From positions 62,001 to 126,000 of the forward strand of contig NZ_NAAD01000009.1 of the NCBI RefSeq assembly GCF_002093115.1: 64,000 bases of DNA, given 5' to 3'. Below the pieces are notes generated by a model. That model ran no database searches, was not told where the DNA came from, and saw only the letters and a list, made by a program, of their open reading frames with translations. Positions 16,812 through 26,016 of this stretch are shown piece after piece (the stretch's first letter is position 1; every line of letters begins with the position of its first letter). The DNA comes from Geothermobacter hydrogeniphilus. Its GTDB lineage: Bacteria; Desulfobacterota; Desulfuromonadia; Desulfuromonadales; Geothermobacteraceae. A program made the position numbers and the translations under genes.

Positions 16812-17725
16812 TGCTGAAGGAGTATGCCCTTGATCCGGAATGCTTGAAGGAGTGGTCCACTTTTCGCTATCTCATTGAAAATTTTGGAGTGTCACAGGGG
16901 CGCCTGATAGCGGAGTTTCCCCGCAAGTGGGTCAAGATGGCCTATGCCGCCTGTGGGTCATTTTCTTTTCGGCAGAAACAGTTAGCCGAGATCCAGTTGA
17001 AGCGTCTTAAGAAAGCAGGGTTGTGTAAGTCGAACCGACCGTATGACAGTGGGTGCAAGTGGTTGGAAAATGCCATCAGACAACAGGCTCATAACCCTTT
17101 TCATGCGATCGTTTCCTGTATATCAAATATTGAGGCTAAGGTTGTTGATGCTCATGAGCTGACCCAGGCTGAGCCGCTTTGGAGAACAGAAAAAGATCGC
17201 AAGATATTGCGTACGACAAAAGAACTTGGAGGAGCTGTCAGTAAACTGTTGCAGATCAGCGATCGTATTCTTTTTGTCGATAAGATGTTTGATCCTGAAA
17301 CTGACAGGTGGAAGGAGTTGCTGCTGCATTTCATTGGAATTGCCTCGAGAGGCCGAGAGATTCCACCGACCTTTGAATATCACACAAAAATTGAGAATGA
17401 AGAGTATGGCAAACCAGAAGATGTGAGGACCAGGGATTTTCAACAGGTCTGCCAGCGGGAGCTCGTTGATAGACTGCCTGACGGGTGTCTCATCAAGATC
17501 GTTCGTTGGGATCAAAGGCATGGTGCAGACTTTTTTCATTCACGGTACATCCTGACCGAAAAGGGAGGGTTGCGAATCGACTGGGGGTTGGATGTAAGTA
17601 GAAAGGCTGGAGAAACGACAGATATTTCCCTTCTGGATGAAGACCTTTGGCGGGGATACTGGGCATGGTTCGCGAGAAGGGAAGGGCCGTTGGAGTTTGT
17701 TGATGAAGTTAAGGTTGTGCGTTGA
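16811..17725 (+). CDS. PLD-like (MIT_C-like) protein coupled to the ATPase
   Basis: A 304-aa protein translationally coupled to the DUF3696-type ATPase. The N-terminal two thirds are helical and unrecognised. Residues about 235-275 contain FFHSRYILTEKGGLRIDWGLD. This resembles the 'HDRYI...GGxxIxxGLD' block of phospholipase-D-like MIT_C domains found in bacterial two-gene ATPase systems. Only one HxR-type half-site is visible. It is the candidate effector of the pair; nuclease activity is inferred and not shown by complete motifs. Confidence 0.55.
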   Translation: MLKEYALDPECLKEWSTFRYLIENFGVSQGRLIAEFPRKWVKMAYAACGSFSFRQKQLAEIQLKRLKKAGLCKSNRPYDSGCKWLENAIRQQAHNPFHAIVSCISNIEAKVVDAHELTQAEPLWRTEKDRKILRTTKELGGAVSKLLQISDRILFVDKMFDPETDRWKELLLHFIGIASRGREIPPTFEYHTKIENEEYGKPEDVRTRDFQQVCQRELVDRLPDGCLIKIVRWDQRHGADFFHSRYILTEKGGLRIDWGLDVSRKAGETTDISLLDEDLWRGYWAWFARREGPLEFVDEVKVVR

Positions 17726-17786
17726 AAAGATCGTAGCCTTGTGTGTTCCTCATAGAGAAGACTAGAAGCCGCTGGAGGGTGTCGTT

Positions 17787-20700
17787 ATGGATGAAATCCA
17801 GGTTGGTGAGATTTATGAACTGGAGGGGCTTGGTGGAATAGAGATCACTGCGGTCGATGGCGACTACGTTGAGTTTGAAGAACCGGATGGGAGCCTGACC
17901 TCAATGTCACAAGAAGAATTTCTTGCCTTGATGGTGAGAGAGGAAGAGGGGGACAAATCGTTGACCTTGCCTTCTCCTTATGCTGAGGAAGAGCCCAAGG
18001 GGAAACTCCCTCTAATGGTTGGTGAGGAGTACACGAATCGCTATGGGCAACCCATCGACGATGAACCCCCATTTGGTGGTTCGACTGGGGAGGAGGGTAA
18101 CTCAGAGGAGCCGTCTTTAGGTTCGTCCGAACAGAAAACGTCGGAGGGGTTTGCTTTCGATTCGCTCGAGTCTGTCCGGAAGAAACTCATTGATCTGAGC
18201 AATCGCAACAGCCTGCTGAATTACCGGCATCCCAAAGCAAGTTGTCTTCGCATTATAGACGAGTTGCCTAACCAGATCGTCGAACTGTTGAGGTCCGGGA
18301 AGGAATTCTCTTTTATCCCTGTGCCTGAACCCACCGAGGCGGAATTGATTCAGGCCGGCTATGTAGAGGTGGATCCTGTTACGGGACACAAGGAATATGA
18401 TTGGCCGGACGCCGAAGAATGGGCAAGACATATCGGATTACACACCTCTTATGATCTCCCGGAACGAGAAACGGAGGAGTTGGGAGAGCAGAGGCACCAG
18501 GATTCCAGTCTGCAGACGCTGATGTATGCTCCGGAGTTGGAGGCACGTTGCCGCAGCATTCGAAGTAAAGCAGAAACGGCCATTGAGGAGAGTGGCGCGA
18601 ATATCTTGTACTTAGTAATAGGATTCCTCGAATGGCGTGAAAGTCGTGACTCGGATGTGGTGCGCAGAGCACCTCTTTTCACCTTGCCGGTCAGGATGGA
18701 AAAGAAGGGGTTTGACAGAGGGAAATCGACTTTTCGCTACACCATTGCTCTGAAAGATGACGGGTTGCTGACGAACATCCCCTTGCGGGAAAAATTGGTG
18801 AACGATTTCGGGTTGAAGCTCCCAGAAATTGATGAAGATGTAACTCCTGAAGACTATTTCAAAAATATCTCGCAGACTATCCTACGCAGCAAACCACGGT
18901 GGACAGTTCGTCGCCAGGCTACCTTGGCATTGCTTAATTTCTCCAAGCAGGTCATGTACGAGGACCTGAATCCAGCGAGGTGGCCTGAAGGGGCCTCTCT
19001 TGAGGAACATCCGATTATCAGCCAGTTCTTTTCTTCTGCCGGGACCGAGTACTGCCCTGCCGATTTTGGCTATTCCCCCGAATACCCCATTGATGATCTC
19101 CCCGATGTGCACATCCAGTTCCCTTTGGTGTCTGAGGCGGACAGTTCACAACACAGTGCCCTGATAGATGCCCTTAAAGGCCACAATCTGGTTATTGAAG
19201 GACCTCCCGGTTCGGGTAAGTCGCAAACGATAACCAACCTGATTGCTGCATCTATCGCCAATGGGAAAAAGGTTTTGTTTGTCGCGGAAAAAATGGCTGC
19301 GCTTGAGGTTGTCAAGGATCGGATGGACAAGGTCGGCCTGGGGGATTTCTGCCTCGAACTTCATAGCCATAAAACACAGAAGGTGAAAATCCTTTCTGCC
19401 CTTGAGTCGAGAATCAATAATAGCCAATCATATCGTGACTTTGTGGAAATCGAGGCCGATATTGCACGTTTTGAAGATCTCAAAAACAAGCTGAAAAAGT
19501 ATGTCGAGGTCGCCAACAGTCCCTGGCGGAATGCAGGTCTGACCATCCATGAAATTCTCAATAAGGCGACACGTTACAGGCTGCAACTGGGGATTGATCC
19601 GGATCGGATTTCGATCGACGGGGTCAGTGGTGAGAATTTGACACCCGTCCGGCAAAAGGAGCTCGCGGACAATCTGGAAATGTTCGTATTTGTTCACAAT
19701 CAGCTCTCCGAGCAGTCCGCCACCGGGGAGATCGAGGATCATTACTGGTATGGGGTGCGCAATTCAGAGCTCCTTGGGCCCCAGGTCGAATCTCTTTGTG
19801 CGCTATTGAGGGACTGGACAGACAAGCTGGTTGCTCTCATCGAGTTCTGGGAGGAACAGGCGAAAGCGTTTTCTTTCCCTCCGGAAGTGCGAACGACCTT
19901 CGTTCAAATAGAGGAATACATCAACGGCTTGAGGGAATTGCCAGAGTTGGGTGGTGGCGAACCCCTGGAATGTCTGGAGGGCCTGTCGGAGGTTTTTGAT
20001 GAACTGAAGGTGTTTAAGGCCGACTATCTGTGGATTCATGAACAGATCAAGTCTTTGCGTCCCAACATGAAGCAAAGAGCCATTGATGATCCCTTGTCGG
20101 CGCAAAAGATCGAGGAGGCTCTGAAAACCCTTTCTGAAATTGAATGTCTATCTGATTTGACCCTGGGTGACCTCAGTACGGATTACGATCTTTGTGAGCA
20201 TCTTCTCGAAGTAGCGGGTAAACTGGCGGAGGGTTTCTTGAAAATCACGGGTAACCTTCCTCATGCCCTGCTACCCGTTTTTGAACTCTCCAAATCTGGG
20301 ATCAGGGAGTTCCATACCTTCGTTTCGTTTCTGGCAAAGTTGCCTGCTGAACTTTGGCGAAACCGTGCGGCATTGTACGATGATGACGATCTGGATCCAC
20401 TTCTTGAGCAACTTGCCTCAAAATTGAAGGCTCTGACGCCACTTCATAAAAAACTTTCCGAAATCTACGGCCTGCATCGGTTGCCGCCGTTTGAAGGCTT
20501 GGAGGAGGATTGGAACATTTTTTCCTCTGGAGGGTTCCTGCGAATTTTTTCATCCAAATGGCGGGCCGCCAAAAAGGCTTTGCTTGCATTGGCGGCTTCA
20601 TCTCGGGTTGATAAGAAAGATGTCCTTAATCTGGTCCCCGATTTACTCGAGTACATCAAGGGGATTGACGATATTTCGGAACTGAATCGGACGGAGCCCT

Positions 20701-23564
20701 TGCTGGGGGATCTGTACAAAGGGGTTGATACCCCAGTGGACCGTATTCTTGCCCTGAGGAATTGGTACCGGGAAGTACGTGAAGAATACGGGCGTGGATT
20801 TGGCGATAGGGTTGCTATTGGCGACGCCTTGCTGAATCTGGATCGTAACCTCGCGATGAATATCCTGGAGTTTGCCAATTCTGAACTCGGGTCCTTGAGT
20901 GATGCTTTGCTGAAGGGATTGAAAAGGCTCAGTGGCCATTTTCCTGCCTGTCCAGGCCTGGGGGATGGCCACGGCCATTTGTTGGGGCAAGGTTCTCCGC
21001 TCATGGCACTTCAGGAGAAACTGAAGTCGGCGTTGCCTGTTTTTTCCGAAGCCATCGAGTCGTCCGATGCAAAATTGTCAACGATTATGTCGATGCATGC
21101 CGATTTGGAGCGACTTCTTGAAAGGAGAGGACAATGGAACCGTAGCTCTGTTAAAGCAATTTTTGATACGGCCGATTTCGAACTTACAGTCTTGACGAGC
21201 GGTTACTCTGAGGAGAAAGTGTCTCTCCTTTCCAACCTTGAGGCCATCATTGATGTTGTGAGTCGTGTGCCCATATTGAGATCCACAATTTTATCTTCTC
21301 CCACCCCCTCACGGTATCAAACTTTGAAGGACTCACTCAGCGAAATCGAGAGGAGACACCGGACCTGTGTTGAGGCGGAGAGGAAGTTCCAGGACTTAGG
21401 TGCGGTGGATGCCGAATCCTGGTACGGCTCTGATGTAAAGGACCTCGGGGGGGTCCTCGAAAAAAATTTAAATGCTTCAGGAAACCCAAGCTGGCTGGGA
21501 ACTTGGTTGGATTATTTAAGAATCAGGAAACGAATCGCTGGCAAAGGGCTGCAAAAATTGATCGAGGGTTTGGAAGGGAAATGGTTTGCTCCCGATCAGG
21601 CCGGGGATGTCTTGCAACTTTGTCTCTGCCATCAGTTGTCAAAGGAAATTTTTCGGGAGAATGAGTTCCTGGCGGACTTCAGTGGAGTCGAGCAGAATGC
21701 GATTCGAAGGAAATTTAGAGACTACGACAGGAAGCTGCAGGAACTGCAACAGAAGAAGATTGCATACCGCGCTGCCGACGTTGCGGTCCCCGGAGGCCGA
21801 GCAACCGGACGCGTTGCAAATTTTTCGGAGCTTGCCCTCATCAGACATGAAATCGGTAAAAAGAAAAAGCATATAGCAATACGCAGCCTGTTGAAGCGGG
21901 CGCCCGAATCCATTCTGGCTCTCAAGCCGTGCTTCATGATGAGTCCGGTATCGGTCGCGCAATACCTGGAACCCGGCAAGTTTCAGTTTGACCTCGTTGT
22001 CATGGATGAGGCTTCACAGATAAGGCCCGAAGATGCGCTTGGTTCAATAGCTCGCGGTAAAAACCTGGTGGTTGTCGGAGATCCGAAGCAGTTGCCCCCG
22101 ACCTCGTTCTTCCAAAAGGTTATTGATGAAGAGGAAGAAAATGAGACTGTCTCCCTCCAGGTCTCGGAAAGCATTCTTGACACCGTAACCCCGATGTTCA
22201 AAAACCGGCGTCTTCGCTGGCACTACCGATCTCGGCATGAGAGCCTGATTGATTTTTCCAACAAACATTTTTATGGTTCGGACCTGATTTTATTTCCTTC
22301 GCCTTTCCAGGAATCTGAAGACTTGGGCATCCGTTACAGGAGGGTTTCAAAAGGTCGGTTCAACAAAAGAAGGAACGTTGAAGAAGCCAAAAGGATCGTG
22401 AATGATCTAGTTCTACAACTGGTTGAACGACCGGGTGAGTCTGTCGGCGTTGTCGCCATGAATACCGAGCAGCGAGACGAGATTGAGCGCCAACTTGACC
22501 AGGCGTTAAAGGACGATGATCGTGCACGCACCTACTATGAGCAGAACCGGGGTTGTGAGGAACCACTGTTTATAAAAAATCTGGAGAATGTTCAGGGTGA
22601 TGAACGGGACGTTATCTTTATTTCCATGACTTACGGGCCGGAGCAGATAGGTGGGCGAATCATGCAGCGGTTCGGACCGATTAACTCGGATGTAGGCTGG
22701 AGGCGCTTGAACGTTTTGTTTACGCGTTCAAAGAAAAGGATGCACGTCTATTCCTCAATGACATCAGGAGACATCCTTGTCGGGTCCGAATCCAGCAGAG
22801 GTGTCGCAGCTTTGCGAGCCTTTCTGGAATATTGTGAAACAGGCCATCTGCATCAAACTATTCATGCCGGCAAGGCTCCTGATAGCGATTTTGAAATCGC
22901 GGTTATGGATGCATTACGGCAGCATGGTTATGAATGTGTTCCGCAACTCGGGGTGGCCGGTTTCTATCTTGATCTGGCGGTCAGGGACCCTGGTAAACCC
23001 GGCCGGTTTTTGATGGGGATTGAATGTGATGGTGCCACCTACCATTCTGCTAAATCCACCCGAGACCGAGACCGTCTTCGCCAGGAAATCCTGGAAGGTC
23101 TTGGGTGGAGGATCGCCAGGATCTGGTCAACTGACTGGTTCAAAAACCCTCAAGCTTCATTGACGCCCATTATACGACAGTTGGAAAAACTCAAGTCTGA
23201 TGTTTCACCGTCTGTCGGTTTTGAGGAAGGTGAATTATGTACGGCGCAGGAAAGTGGTTCGCATGATGAGTCTCTGGAAAATTTCGCAGGAGAAATGTTG
23301 CCTTCTGGGGGTGGAGAGTCTGATTTAGATCTTGAAAAAAGGCTGCTCGACTTCCACCAATCAGTCATAGAAAAAGAAAACCCGCATATTAAACCCGATC
23401 AGCGTTTACTGCGTCCCGCCATGTTGAAATCGTTGCTGTTTCATCTGCCCTCATCCAAGGGAGAGTTTCTCGAACTGATCCCCTCCAGTTTGAGGTTGGG
23501 AACCGCAGCGGAGGAAGGAAAGTTCATCGGTCCCGTATGTGAAATTATTGCGGATTATGGCTGA
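17787..23564 (+). CDS. Giant DUF4011-SF1 helicase-Vsr-like nuclease fusion
   Basis: A 1925-aa protein. A DUF4011 start (LESVRKKLIDLSNRNSLLNY) lies near residue 126. SF1/Upf1-type helicase motifs are split across the protein: Walker A IEGPPGSGKSQT near 470, motif II VVMDEASQIRPEDA near 1405, motif III VVGDPKQLPPTSFF, and 'NVQGDERDVIFISMTYG' with 'RLNVLFTRSKKRMHVY'. A Vsr/MTES_1575-type endonuclease sits near 1705-1795 (IECDGATYHSAKSTRDRDRL). About 100 further residues follow. The architecture matches the single-gene antiphage type described as DUF4011-helicase-Vsr (named Hhe, from memory). GGAGGG precedes the ATG. It should unwind and cleave nucleic acid. Confidence 0.88.
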   Translation: MDEIQVGEIYELEGLGGIEITAVDGDYVEFEEPDGSLTSMSQEEFLALMVREEEGDKSLTLPSPYAEEEPKGKLPLMVGEEYTNRYGQPIDDEPPFGGSTGEEGNSEEPSLGSSEQKTSEGFAFDSLESVRKKLIDLSNRNSLLNYRHPKASCLRIIDELPNQIVELLRSGKEFSFIPVPEPTEAELIQAGYVEVDPVTGHKEYDWPDAEEWARHIGLHTSYDLPERETEELGEQRHQDSSLQTLMYAPELEARCRSIRSKAETAIEESGANILYLVIGFLEWRESRDSDVVRRAPLFTLPVRMEKKGFDRGKSTFRYTIALKDDGLLTNIPLREKLVNDFGLKLPEIDEDVTPEDYFKNISQTILRSKPRWTVRRQATLALLNFSKQVMYEDLNPARWPEGASLEEHPIISQFFSSAGTEYCPADFGYSPEYPIDDLPDVHIQFPLVSEADSSQHSALIDALKGHNLVIEGPPGSGKSQTITNLIAASIANGKKVLFVAEKMAALEVVKDRMDKVGLGDFCLELHSHKTQKVKILSALESRINNSQSYRDFVEIEADIARFEDLKNKLKKYVEVANSPWRNAGLTIHEILNKATRYRLQLGIDPDRISIDGVSGENLTPVRQKELADNLEMFVFVHNQLSEQSATGEIEDHYWYGVRNSELLGPQVESLCALLRDWTDKLVALIEFWEEQAKAFSFPPEVRTTFVQIEEYINGLRELPELGGGEPLECLEGLSEVFDELKVFKADYLWIHEQIKSLRPNMKQRAIDDPLSAQKIEEALKTLSEIECLSDLTLGDLSTDYDLCEHLLEVAGKLAEGFLKITGNLPHALLPVFELSKSGIREFHTFVSFLAKLPAELWRNRAALYDDDDLDPLLEQLASKLKALTPLHKKLSEIYGLHRLPPFEGLEEDWNIFSSGGFLRIFSSKWRAAKKALLALAASSRVDKKDVLNLVPDLLEYIKGIDDISELNRTEPLLGDLYKGVDTPVDRILALRNWYREVREEYGRGFGDRVAIGDALLNLDRNLAMNILEFANSELGSLSDALLKGLKRLSGHFPACPGLGDGHGHLLGQGSPLMALQEKLKSALPVFSEAIESSDAKLSTIMSMHADLERLLERRGQWNRSSVKAIFDTADFELTVLTSGYSEEKVSLLSNLEAIIDVVSRVPILRSTILSSPTPSRYQTLKDSLSEIERRHRTCVEAERKFQDLGAVDAESWYGSDVKDLGGVLEKNLNASGNPSWLGTWLDYLRIRKRIAGKGLQKLIEGLEGKWFAPDQAGDVLQLCLCHQLSKEIFRENEFLADFSGVEQNAIRRKFRDYDRKLQELQQKKIAYRAADVAVPGGRATGRVANFSELALIRHEIGKKKKHIAIRSLLKRAPESILALKPCFMMSPVSVAQYLEPGKFQFDLVVMDEASQIRPEDALGSIARGKNLVVVGDPKQLPPTSFFQKVIDEEEENETVSLQVSESILDTVTPMFKNRRLRWHYRSRHESLIDFSNKHFYGSDLILFPSPFQESEDLGIRYRRVSKGRFNKRRNVEEAKRIVNDLVLQLVERPGESVGVVAMNTEQRDEIERQLDQALKDDDRARTYYEQNRGCEEPLFIKNLENVQGDERDVIFISMTYGPEQIGGRIMQRFGPINSDVGWRRLNVLFTRSKKRMHVYSSMTSGDILVGSESSRGVAALRAFLEYCETGHLHQTIHAGKAPDSDFEIAVMDALRQHGYECVPQLGVAGFYLDLAVRDPGKPGRFLMGIECDGATYHSAKSTRDRDRLRQEILEGLGWRIARIWSTDWFKNPQASLTPIIRQLEKLKSDVSPSVGFEEGELCTAQESGSHDESLENFAGEMLPSGGGESDLDLEKRLLDFHQSVIEKENPHIKPDQRLLRPAMLKSLLFHLPSSKGEFLELIPSSLRLGTAAEEGKFIGPVCEIIADYG

Positions 23565-23637
23565 GATGGAAGCTATGGTGGAACCTGGTTGAATAAGTTT
23601 CATTTTTAAACCAGTAATGCAGGAAGGTCTAAATCCG

Positions 23638-24993
23638 ATGGAGAAAATTTCTGATCTGTTCACAACAAAACTGACCATCGGTGTCACCGGTTTTTCCCGC
23701 TCGGGGAAAACCGTTTTTATCGGTGCTCTGGCGCAGGCGCTGGTCTGTGCCGATGCCTGGAAGCAGAAAACGGGGCAGGGACCTCTGGCGCAGTTCGGAC
23801 CGCTTGAACGCGGTCAGTTTCGGGCGGCTCGTATCCGCGACGATGTTCATGCAGACACTCCCCAGTTCCCCTTTCGCCAGGTGCGTGACAGCCTGGCGAC
23901 ACACGATGCCGCCTGGCCGCAGGCGACGGAAGGAATCTCCCGCCTTGTTCTCGACCTCGATTACCACACAACCGGATTTTACAAGCGCATCAAAACACTC
24001 CGCATTGAGTTGATCGACTACCCCGGAGAGTGGCTGGTCGATCTCCCCATGCTTGAACAGTCCTACGCTGAGTGGTCGGAGCAGGCTCTGGCATTGGCTG
24101 GAACAGAGCTTCGCTCCTCCTGGAGCGAGCCCTTTTTCGCCCAGTTGGGGCGGCTTGGGACGGGGGAGAAGTTCGATGAAGAACAGGCCATCAAGTTGAC
24201 CGGGTCCTGGGCGGGCTATTTGCAGCAGGCCGCTGATTACGGGCTGTCCCGCAATCAGCCTGGGCGTCTCCTGCGTCCCGGCGCATTGCGGAATTCTCCG
24301 GTCCTGCGACTCTTCCCGCTGCCGGAGGTCTGCCGTGACAGTCCCTTTGGCAAGGGGATGGAGAAGCGCTTCGAGGAGTACAAGAAGAAGATCATCAAGC
24401 CCTTCTTCCGTGAGCACTTCAAGCATATCGATCGCCAGATCGTGATGCTCGATCTGCTGCGGGTGCTGCAGCAGGGCAAGCAGGCCTTTGATGAAATGGT
24501 GGAGACCTTTCGCGAGGTGCTGCCGGTATTTCACTATGGCAGAAAAAATCTGATTCCCTGGCTGGGCGGCACGAAGATCAGTCGACTGCTGTTTGCCGCC
24601 ACCAAGGGAGACCACGTCACCCGTGGCGATCGGGCCAACCTGGAGCAGATGGTGAGACGTATGCTGTCGCTGGTCGATGACAGAAATGAATTACGCAGCC
24701 AGGTGGCTGATTACGAGGTGATGACCCTGGCTTCGGTGCGGGCGACCGAGGACCGGATGACGGTGAAAGCCCCCAAAAGGGAAATCCTCTACGGCCGTCC
24801 CGCCGGCGAAGGGAAGGCGAGCCAGTGGGATCCGGGTGGTTTGCCGCTCGATATGCCGCCGGATTGGGCAACAGTATTTTTCGAGTTTTACCGTTTTGAG
24901 CCACCGCCGATGGCCGAAGCCCTCAGCGAGGGGTATCCGGCCATCAATCTCGGTAAGGCTCTTGATTATCTCATCGGGGAGGATTTGAAGTGA
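23638..24993 (+). CDS. YcjX-family (DUF463) P-loop GTPase-like protein
   Basis: A 451-aa protein starting at the ATG at 23638 (MEKISDLFTTKLTIGVTGFS). Walker A is GFSRSGKT near residue 18. The YcjX blocks 'GPLERGQFRAARI', 'LVLDLDYHTTGFYKRIKTLR', 'LIDYPGEWLVDLPML' and 'FFREHFKHIDRQIVMLDLL' are present. In E. coli YcjX and YcjF are adjacent members of the phage-shock (Psp) regulon. Here the YcjF-like gene overlaps by 4 bp (GTGA). Placement on a defence-like island behind a sigma-54 promoter is unusual. The precise biochemical role of the family is unsettled. Confidence 0.85.
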   Translation: MEKISDLFTTKLTIGVTGFSRSGKTVFIGALAQALVCADAWKQKTGQGPLAQFGPLERGQFRAARIRDDVHADTPQFPFRQVRDSLATHDAAWPQATEGISRLVLDLDYHTTGFYKRIKTLRIELIDYPGEWLVDLPMLEQSYAEWSEQALALAGTELRSSWSEPFFAQLGRLGTGEKFDEEQAIKLTGSWAGYLQQAADYGLSRNQPGRLLRPGALRNSPVLRLFPLPEVCRDSPFGKGMEKRFEEYKKKIIKPFFREHFKHIDRQIVMLDLLRVLQQGKQAFDEMVETFREVLPVFHYGRKNLIPWLGGTKISRLLFAATKGDHVTRGDRANLEQMVRRMLSLVDDRNELRSQVADYEVMTLASVRATEDRMTVKAPKREILYGRPAGEGKASQWDPGGLPLDMPPDWATVFFEFYRFEPPPMAEALSEGYPAINLGKALDYLIGEDLK

Positions 24994-25988
24994 ACGATCA
25001 GATTAGAAGGCCCGGTGCCGTTCAGGAAGAGGCGGAGCCGCTTGAAGGAACGGGTACCTCCTCTGCGGCGGAAGTCCATCCCCCCTCGCCGCCAAGGAGC
25101 CCCGGGGAGGTCAAAGACAAAAGCGAGGTCATGGCCGAGCCCGAAACCTCTCAGGAGGATTCCGCTGACCTGTTCGGCCTGCCGGAGATGGCTCAGAGTT
25201 CTCCCTGGAAGCTGGTCGGATGGGTTTTGGTGGCTACGGTTCTGGTGTGGCTTCTCACCGAGGTTGCGGTCTCTCTGGTCCGAGCTTATCAGGAGCAGAC
25301 AGTCTGGCTTCTGTTGCCGATGGCCTTCCTTTCCGTGTGCCTAGTGGTCCTTCTGGTCTGGGCCGCCTGGCGTGAGATACGGGCGATTCGCAGTATCGAT
25401 TTTCTGGCCGAACGCGAAGAGAAAATCAAGCAATGTGTGCATGAGGCAGACCTTCGAAGACTTAAACAGGTCCTGGCACCGACCCTGGACAAAATGCGGC
25501 GGAGAACCCCGACCCTCATTCGTGATTTTGAGGCGGCTGTTGCTTCCCGGGAGAAGCCGGAGGATTACCTGCAGCAGTTCGATAACTTGGTTCTCACCAG
25601 GCTGGACGAGGAGGTTCGGCAGGTTATCCGCAAGTCCACCATGTCTGGGGCCCTCGGGGTCGCGGTTGCCCCGCATCCGGCCCTCGACGCTTTCATCGTC
25701 GTCTGGCGCGCCAAACGGATGATCTGTGCAATCGGTGAAATTTACGGTCTGCAACCGACTGGTTTTTCAGCTTTGAGGCTGATCAAGCACGCCCTGACCA
25801 GCGCCATGGTCGCCGCGACGGTGCAGAAAATGGGCGAGCTGTCCATCGACAAGTTTGGTGACCGTATGCCGGCTCTTCATGTTTTCAAGCCGGTCGCAGA
25901 GGCAACGACTACAGCGGTGCGGCTCTATCGGTTGGGTAAAGTGACCCAGCAGGCATGTCGGCCGGTGCCTCTGGAGTCAAAGCTGTGA
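24990..25988 (+). CDS. YcjF-like membrane protein (DUF697)
   Basis: A 332-aa protein with a Pro/Glu-rich cytoplasmic N-terminus (about 1-70), two transmembrane helices (about 72-95 and 103-128) and a C-terminal DUF697/YcjF domain (SGALGVAVAPHPALDAF, RMICAIGEIYGLQPTG). It starts at a GTG overlapping the YcjX stop, so the pair is made in step. It probably anchors the YcjX-like GTPase at the inner membrane, as proposed for the E. coli pair. Confidence 0.82.
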   Translation: MNDQIRRPGAVQEEAEPLEGTGTSSAAEVHPPSPPRSPGEVKDKSEVMAEPETSQEDSADLFGLPEMAQSSPWKLVGWVLVATVLVWLLTEVAVSLVRAYQEQTVWLLLPMAFLSVCLVVLLVWAAWREIRAIRSIDFLAEREEKIKQCVHEADLRRLKQVLAPTLDKMRRRTPTLIRDFEAAVASREKPEDYLQQFDNLVLTRLDEEVRQVIRKSTMSGALGVAVAPHPALDAFIVVWRAKRMICAIGEIYGLQPTGFSALRLIKHALTSAMVAATVQKMGELSIDKFGDRMPALHVFKPVAEATTTAVRLYRLGKVTQQACRPVPLESKL

Positions 25989-26016
25989 TTTATTGTTCTG
26001 TAGAGAGGGGGCCGTT

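Noticed and set aside
23629-24615. A 328-residue minus-strand frame over the YcjX-like gene
   Set aside because: Antisense shadow; the sense strand has Walker A and conserved YcjX blocks and fits the operon.
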